Positions 30,701-33,682 of a stretch of DNA of 33,682 bases are shown here, piece after piece. The position numbers and the translations under genes were made by a program. Location: NCBI GenBank assembly GCA_029580855.1, contig JAKPQH010000207.1, forward strand, positions 1 to 33,682, written 5' to 3'. The notes below the pieces were generated by a model. That model saw only the letters and a program-made list of their open reading frames with translations, made no database searches and was not told the DNA's origin. Origin of the DNA: a bacterium. Its GTDB lineage: Bacteria > Methylomirabilota > Methylomirabilia > Methylomirabilales > 2-02-FULL-66-22. How positions within the stretch are numbered: position 1 is the stretch's first letter; every line of letters starts with the position of its first letter.

Positions 30701-32958
30701 CGGGCGGGGCGCCGATTCCCCTGCGGGGCGTGGCGGTCGAGGCCCGCCTCCGAGACCTCGCGACCGAGGTCACGATCACCCAGCGGTACCATAACTCTGA
30801 AGAGCACCCCATCGAGGCCGTCTACGTCTTCCCGTTGGAGGAGGGCGCCGCGGTCTGTGGATTCGAGGCGTGGATCGGCAAGGTCCACGTCGTCGGCACG
30901 GTGAAGGAGCGGGACGCGGCGTTCGAGGACTACGATGACGCCCCGGCCGCGGGGCACGGCGCGTATCTCCTGGACCAGGAGCGCCCCGACATCTTCACCG
31001 CCGGCCTCGGGAATGTTCCGCCCGGCGCCGAGGTCCTGATCCGCATCCGCTACGTGACGGAAGCCACCCTCGAGGGCGACGCCCTCCGGTTTACGCTCCC
31101 CACCACCGTCTCCCCGCGGTACGCCCCGGCGGAGGACCAGGTCGGTGTCGGCCGCTCGCCCGCCGAAGCCGTCAACCCGCCCCTCGCCTGGAGCGTCCCG
31201 TACGGTCTCACGGTCCGCATCACACTCGACATGCCCTCGGTGATCCGGGCCGTCGCCTCGCCCTCGCACCCCATCGCGCTCAGCCTTGACGGCACCCAGG
31301 GCACCGTGGAGCTGGGCGAGGGCGTTACGGCCCTGGACCGCGACTTCGTCCTCCTGATCACGCTTGCCGAGTCCCACGCTCCCGCGGCCTGGCTCGAGCG
31401 GGACGGCGAGCGAGGCCACGTCGCCGCCCTGACGTTCCAGCCCCGGTTCGAGACCGACGAGGCGCCGGCCGAGGCGATCTTCGTGCTCGATCGCTCGGGG
31501 TCCATGGAGGGCACGTCCATCCACGAGGCGACAAACGCCCTCCAGCTCTGTCTCCGGAGTCTCCGGGAGGGTTGCCGGTTCAATATCGTCGGGTTCGGGT
31601 CCAGCTTCGAGATGCTCTTTCCGGAAAGCCGCCCCTACGGCAACGATACGCTCCAGACCGCCAGCAAAGCCGTCGCCGCCATGGACGCGGACCTCGGCGG
31701 TACGGAGATCCTGGCGCCCCTCCAGGCCATCCTGGCCACGGCGCCGCACCCCGAGATCCCCCGGCAGCTCTTCATCCTCACCGACGGGCAGGTGTCGAAC
31801 ACCGAGGCGGTCATCGGCCTCCTCCGGAAGCACGCCGCGACCACCCGCGTCTTCACCTTCGGCATCGGCCGTGGCGCGAGCCATCATCTCGTGCGCGGGA
31901 TGGCCCGGGCCGGGAACGGCGCCGCGGAGTTCATCTACCCCGGGGAGCGGATCGAACCGAAGGTTCTCCGCCAACTCGCGAAGGCGCTCGCCCCGGCCCT
32001 CACCGACGTGCGCGTGGATTGGGGCGGCGCGCGAGTCACGCCGGCCCCGTCTCACCTCCCGCCGCTGTTCGCCGGGAGCCGGTTTCTGGTCTATGGGTTC
32101 CTGGCCGAAGGGCTCCCAGCAACCGTTACACTTCACGCCCGCTCCGCCCGGGGGCCGGTCGCCTTCCCCCTGGCGCTGGCCGCTTGCCCGGTGACCTCCG
32201 GGTCGCTCCTGGCCACCCTGGCGGCGCGGACCCTGATCCGGGAACTGGAGGACCAGGCGAGCGAGACCGCGGGGCGCCGCGGCTCCCGCCAACGGCGGGA
32301 GCGGCCTGACCGTCTCACAGACGAGATCATCCGCCTCGGCACGACGTATCAGCTCTGCTCCGCCCACACCTCTTTCGTGGCCATCGAGCGGCGGGAGACT
32401 CCGACGGAGGGCGACCTCCAGTTTCGGAAGGTCCCCGTCCTGCTCACGCACGGGTGGGGTGGAGAACCGGTACAGATGCTTCGTCGCCTCGCGGCTGTGC
32501 CTCCGCCGGGCGCTATGCCGATGGACGCGATCCTTGAGCGACGAAGGGCAATCATGTCCCCGCCGGCGTATCTCGCCGACGCGTTGACGTATTCTGCGGA
32601 CTGGGAGGTACCGAAGGGAGCCGCCCAAGCGGCGCCTCGACCCTTGGATCGCCTGATTCTGCTCCAGGCGGCCGACGGGTCGTGGGACCTGACCGAGGAC
32701 TTGGCCGACATCGTCGGGTGCGCCTTGTCCACGCTCGAAGTCGCGTTTTACGGCGCTACCGGCGATGGAGCGACGATCCGCCGGGCGTGGGCGACGGCAC
32801 TCGCGCTGGCGTTCTTGGAACTCCGGGCCGCGAATACCGAGGACGAATGGGCGCTCTTGGTTGGTAAGGCTCGAAACTGGCTCGGGCAATGCGGTGCGGT
32901 CTCCCCGACAGGGGAGCCCTGGATCGCTCTGGCAAAACTCATTCTAGAGCAGGGATAG
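30688..32958 (+). CDS. VIT domain plus VWA domain protein with VWA5A/PARP4-like C-terminus
   Basis: 756 residues. The VIT domain (about 8-135) shows TQRYHNSEEHPIEAVYVFPL and RPDIFTAGLGNVPPGAEV. The VWA domain (about 260-430) has an intact metal site Asp268-x-Ser270-x-Ser272 (FVLDRSGSM), GGTEIL and FILTDGQVSN. A mixed region follows, then YQLCSAHTSFVAIERRE, well known from VIT-VWA proteins, and a helical C-terminal part (about 655-756) with LILLQAADGSWDLTEDLA resembling the end of vertebrate VWA5A and the vault protein PARP4. No signal peptide. It overlaps the MerR gene and shares its promoter. In animals this layout belongs to vault-associated and inter-alpha-inhibitor proteins; the bacterial role is not known. 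Confidence 0.9.
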   Translation: MGLLTGGAPIPLRGVAVEARLRDLATEVTITQRYHNSEEHPIEAVYVFPLEEGAAVCGFEAWIGKVHVVGTVKERDAAFEDYDDAPAAGHGAYLLDQERPDIFTAGLGNVPPGAEVLIRIRYVTEATLEGDALRFTLPTTVSPRYAPAEDQVGVGRSPAEAVNPPLAWSVPYGLTVRITLDMPSVIRAVASPSHPIALSLDGTQGTVELGEGVTALDRDFVLLITLAESHAPAAWLERDGERGHVAALTFQPRFETDEAPAEAIFVLDRSGSMEGTSIHEATNALQLCLRSLREGCRFNIVGFGSSFEMLFPESRPYGNDTLQTASKAVAAMDADLGGTEILAPLQAILATAPHPEIPRQLFILTDGQVSNTEAVIGLLRKHAATTRVFTFGIGRGASHHLVRGMARAGNGAAEFIYPGERIEPKVLRQLAKALAPALTDVRVDWGGARVTPAPSHLPPLFAGSRFLVYGFLAEGLPATVTLHARSARGPVAFPLALAACPVTSGSLLATLAARTLIRELEDQASETAGRRGSRQRRERPDRLTDEIIRLGTTYQLCSAHTSFVAIERRETPTEGDLQFRKVPVLLTHGWGGEPVQMLRRLAAVPPPGAMPMDAILERRRAIMSPPAYLADALTYSADWEVPKGAAQAAPRPLDRLILLQAADGSWDLTEDLADIVGCALSTLEVAFYGATGDGATIRRAWATALALAFLELRAANTEDEWALLVGKARNWLGQCGAVSPTGEPWIALAKLILEQG

Positions 32959-33013
32959 ACCACGCGACCCGGAGCGGTGGCGATTTGAGCGCCCGTAGCT
33001 TCAGTAAACACCG

Positions 33014-33030
33014 ACCGCCCGGAAGGCGGT
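33014..33030. repeat. terminal-type hairpin next to the IS200/IS605 remnant
   Basis: ACCGCC-CGGAA-GGCGGT, an exact hairpin of the kind found at IS200/IS605 ends, placed about 50 bases beyond the C-terminal end of the transposase remnant, where the right-end hairpin is expected. Confidence 0.55.
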
Positions 33031-33080
33031 AGGTTCGGACGGTCGGCGATTCGACATCGACGGTCGTCCGGACCCGGTCC

Positions 33081-33360
33081 CCCGTCTTGCGCGGCGATGG
33101 ACTGTGTAATCCTCGCCTCCCTGTGGGGCCCCGAGGCGACGGCGACGGAGCCGCGGGCCCAGCTCGGGTTGCGGAGGTGCGCGCACTCCGGGAGTCGCAC
33201 CCGGGAGCTGATGCCCGTCCGCCCCGGGACAATCTGGCTGATACTCTGGTGCGGGCCGTGGGCGCGCAGGAGGTAGACCTGGTCGCGTGCGCCCTGCGCG
33301 GAGATGATGTCGAGTTCATGCTCCCTCGCACTCTCGCGGCGGAGGTCGCGGAGCCGGCGG
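33081..33360 (-). pseudogene. IS200/IS605 family TnpA (Y1 transposase) remnant
   Basis: On the minus strand about 93 codons align by eye with the TnpA core: RRLRDLRRESAREHELDIIS, ARDQVYLLRAHGPHQSISQI, then RLPECAHLRNPSWARGSVAV and ASG. The HUH motif (His-hydrophobic-His, normally DHVHLF) reads DQVYLL, so both metal-binding histidines are lost. The catalytic Tyr region (normally EYI) reads QSI. The start is not recognisable. It is therefore an inactive, diverged copy. The segment from about 32990 to 33400 probably represents the rest of the element; no further gene is seen in the 600 bases after the VIT-VWA gene. Confidence 0.65.
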
Positions 33361-33542
33361 GGCACCGGCCCGCCGCGGCCCCCCCGTGCGGGACCTTCGG
33401 GGTCCAGCCCCGGGGGCCCGTGAGGTCCCATGGGCCGTGCGGTCCGGTCCGGGAGATTCGCACGCGCCCAGCCGACCCCACCCCGGGGCACTCGCCTGCC
33501 GGCGAGGGGTGTCTCCCATCCCTGAGGGGGAGACTAATTGTG

Positions 33543-33570
33543 GCTCCCCTCCCAATAGTGTCAGGGGAGC
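33543..33570. repeat. inverted repeat at the end of the ISL3-like transposase gene
   Basis: GCTCCCCT (33543-33550) and AGGGGAGC (33563-33570) pair exactly with a 12-base loop that includes the transposase stop codon. It may be a terminator or part of the element's end. Confidence 0.45.
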
Positions 33571-33682
33571 GGGAGCTCCGCACAGCAGTGGTAGATGTTC
33601 GCGATATACGTCCACGGTGTCCGGAAGCCGAACGCCCGATGACTGATCGCCTTCACCTTGTTGTTCATGCCCTCCAGGGCGC
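33561..33682 (-). CDS. ISL3-like transposase, C-terminal end (partial)
   Basis: The last 39 codons of a transposase entering from beyond the right edge: LEGMNNKVKAISHRAFGFR followed by TPWTYIANIYHCCAELPLP and stop. The E-G-x-N-N-K-[VI]-K signature with the catalytic Glu of the DDE triad, and the AFGFR segment, are typical of ISL3-family transposases. Nothing can be said about the N-terminal part. It marks the end of the accessory region in this window. Confidence 0.65.
   Translation of the reverse strand, partial: ALEGMNNKVKAISHRAFGFRTPWTYIANIYHCCAELPLP

Noticed and set aside
30610..32889. Minus-strand open frame (759 codons) opposite the VIT-VWA gene
   Set aside because: Antisense shadow of a gene with clear VIT and VWA domains.

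Overview
The window is a GC-rich (roughly two thirds G+C by eye), densely packed bacterial chromosome segment. The genes point to a diderm (Gram-negative-type) organism: a lipobox TPR lipoprotein, a Do/HtrA protease with signal peptide, a SurA/PpiC-type periplasmic foldase, MltG and an apparently exported Pcm. The gene mix would fit an environmental lineage such as Methylomirabilota/Rokubacteria or a deltaproteobacterium-like group, but no marker here fixes the taxonomy and that guess is weak.

Layout. 1-0.9 kb: the 5' part of a D-2-hydroxyacid dehydrogenase on the minus strand, divergent from a plus-strand promoter. 1-8 kb: an RtcA-GNAT fusion, a small Cys-pair protein, then a Na/Pi cotransporter-PhoU protein, a PPDK/PEP synthase regulator, a stand-alone AsnC/RAM domain protein and a GalT-type nucleotidyltransferase, followed by a PpiC foldase. 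A minus-strand tRNA-Leu(CAG) lies at 8.1 kb. 8.3-15.7 kb: SAM hydroxide adenosyltransferase, DUF1844 protein, HtrA, a short RpoD-like sigma factor, a response regulator with HD-GYP output, Pcm, a YhaM-like OB/HD exoribonuclease and a rhomboid protease. 15.8-17.8 kb: a threonine synthase carrying a C-terminal LeuA-type regulatory domain, with its own promoter and terminator. 17.9-20.3 kb: ruvX, mltG and a TPR lipoprotein. 20.3-25.6 kb: a cassette of a helical protein, an SPFH protein with three zinc ribbons and three related zinc-ribbon proteins, overlapping rlmN.

From about 25.6 kb to the end the character changes to accessory DNA: a broken GxxExxY gene between 31-bp inverted repeats, tRNA-fMet, a REP-like palindrome, a minus-strand unit of wHTH-nucleotidyltransferase (MNT), HEPN (broken by a one-base frameshift) and WYL regulator, then a plus-strand VWA / MerR / VIT-VWA cassette, a dead IS200/IS605 TnpA remnant and the C-terminus of an ISL3-like transposase. 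tRNA-fMet on one side and transposon debris on the other suggest a genomic island.

How the parts work together. The 3-7 kb genes link phosphate uptake to the pyruvate/PEP switch. The 9-13 kb genes form an envelope stress and signalling neighbourhood (HtrA, sigma factor, c-di-GMP phosphodiesterase). The most interesting candidates for undescribed systems are the SPFH/zinc-ribbon cassette, the VWA-MerR-VIT/VWA cassette and two domain fusions (RtcA-GNAT and threonine synthase-LeuA domain). Two regulator genes in the accessory part (MNT and MerR) have well-formed promoters that predict nearly leaderless mRNAs.
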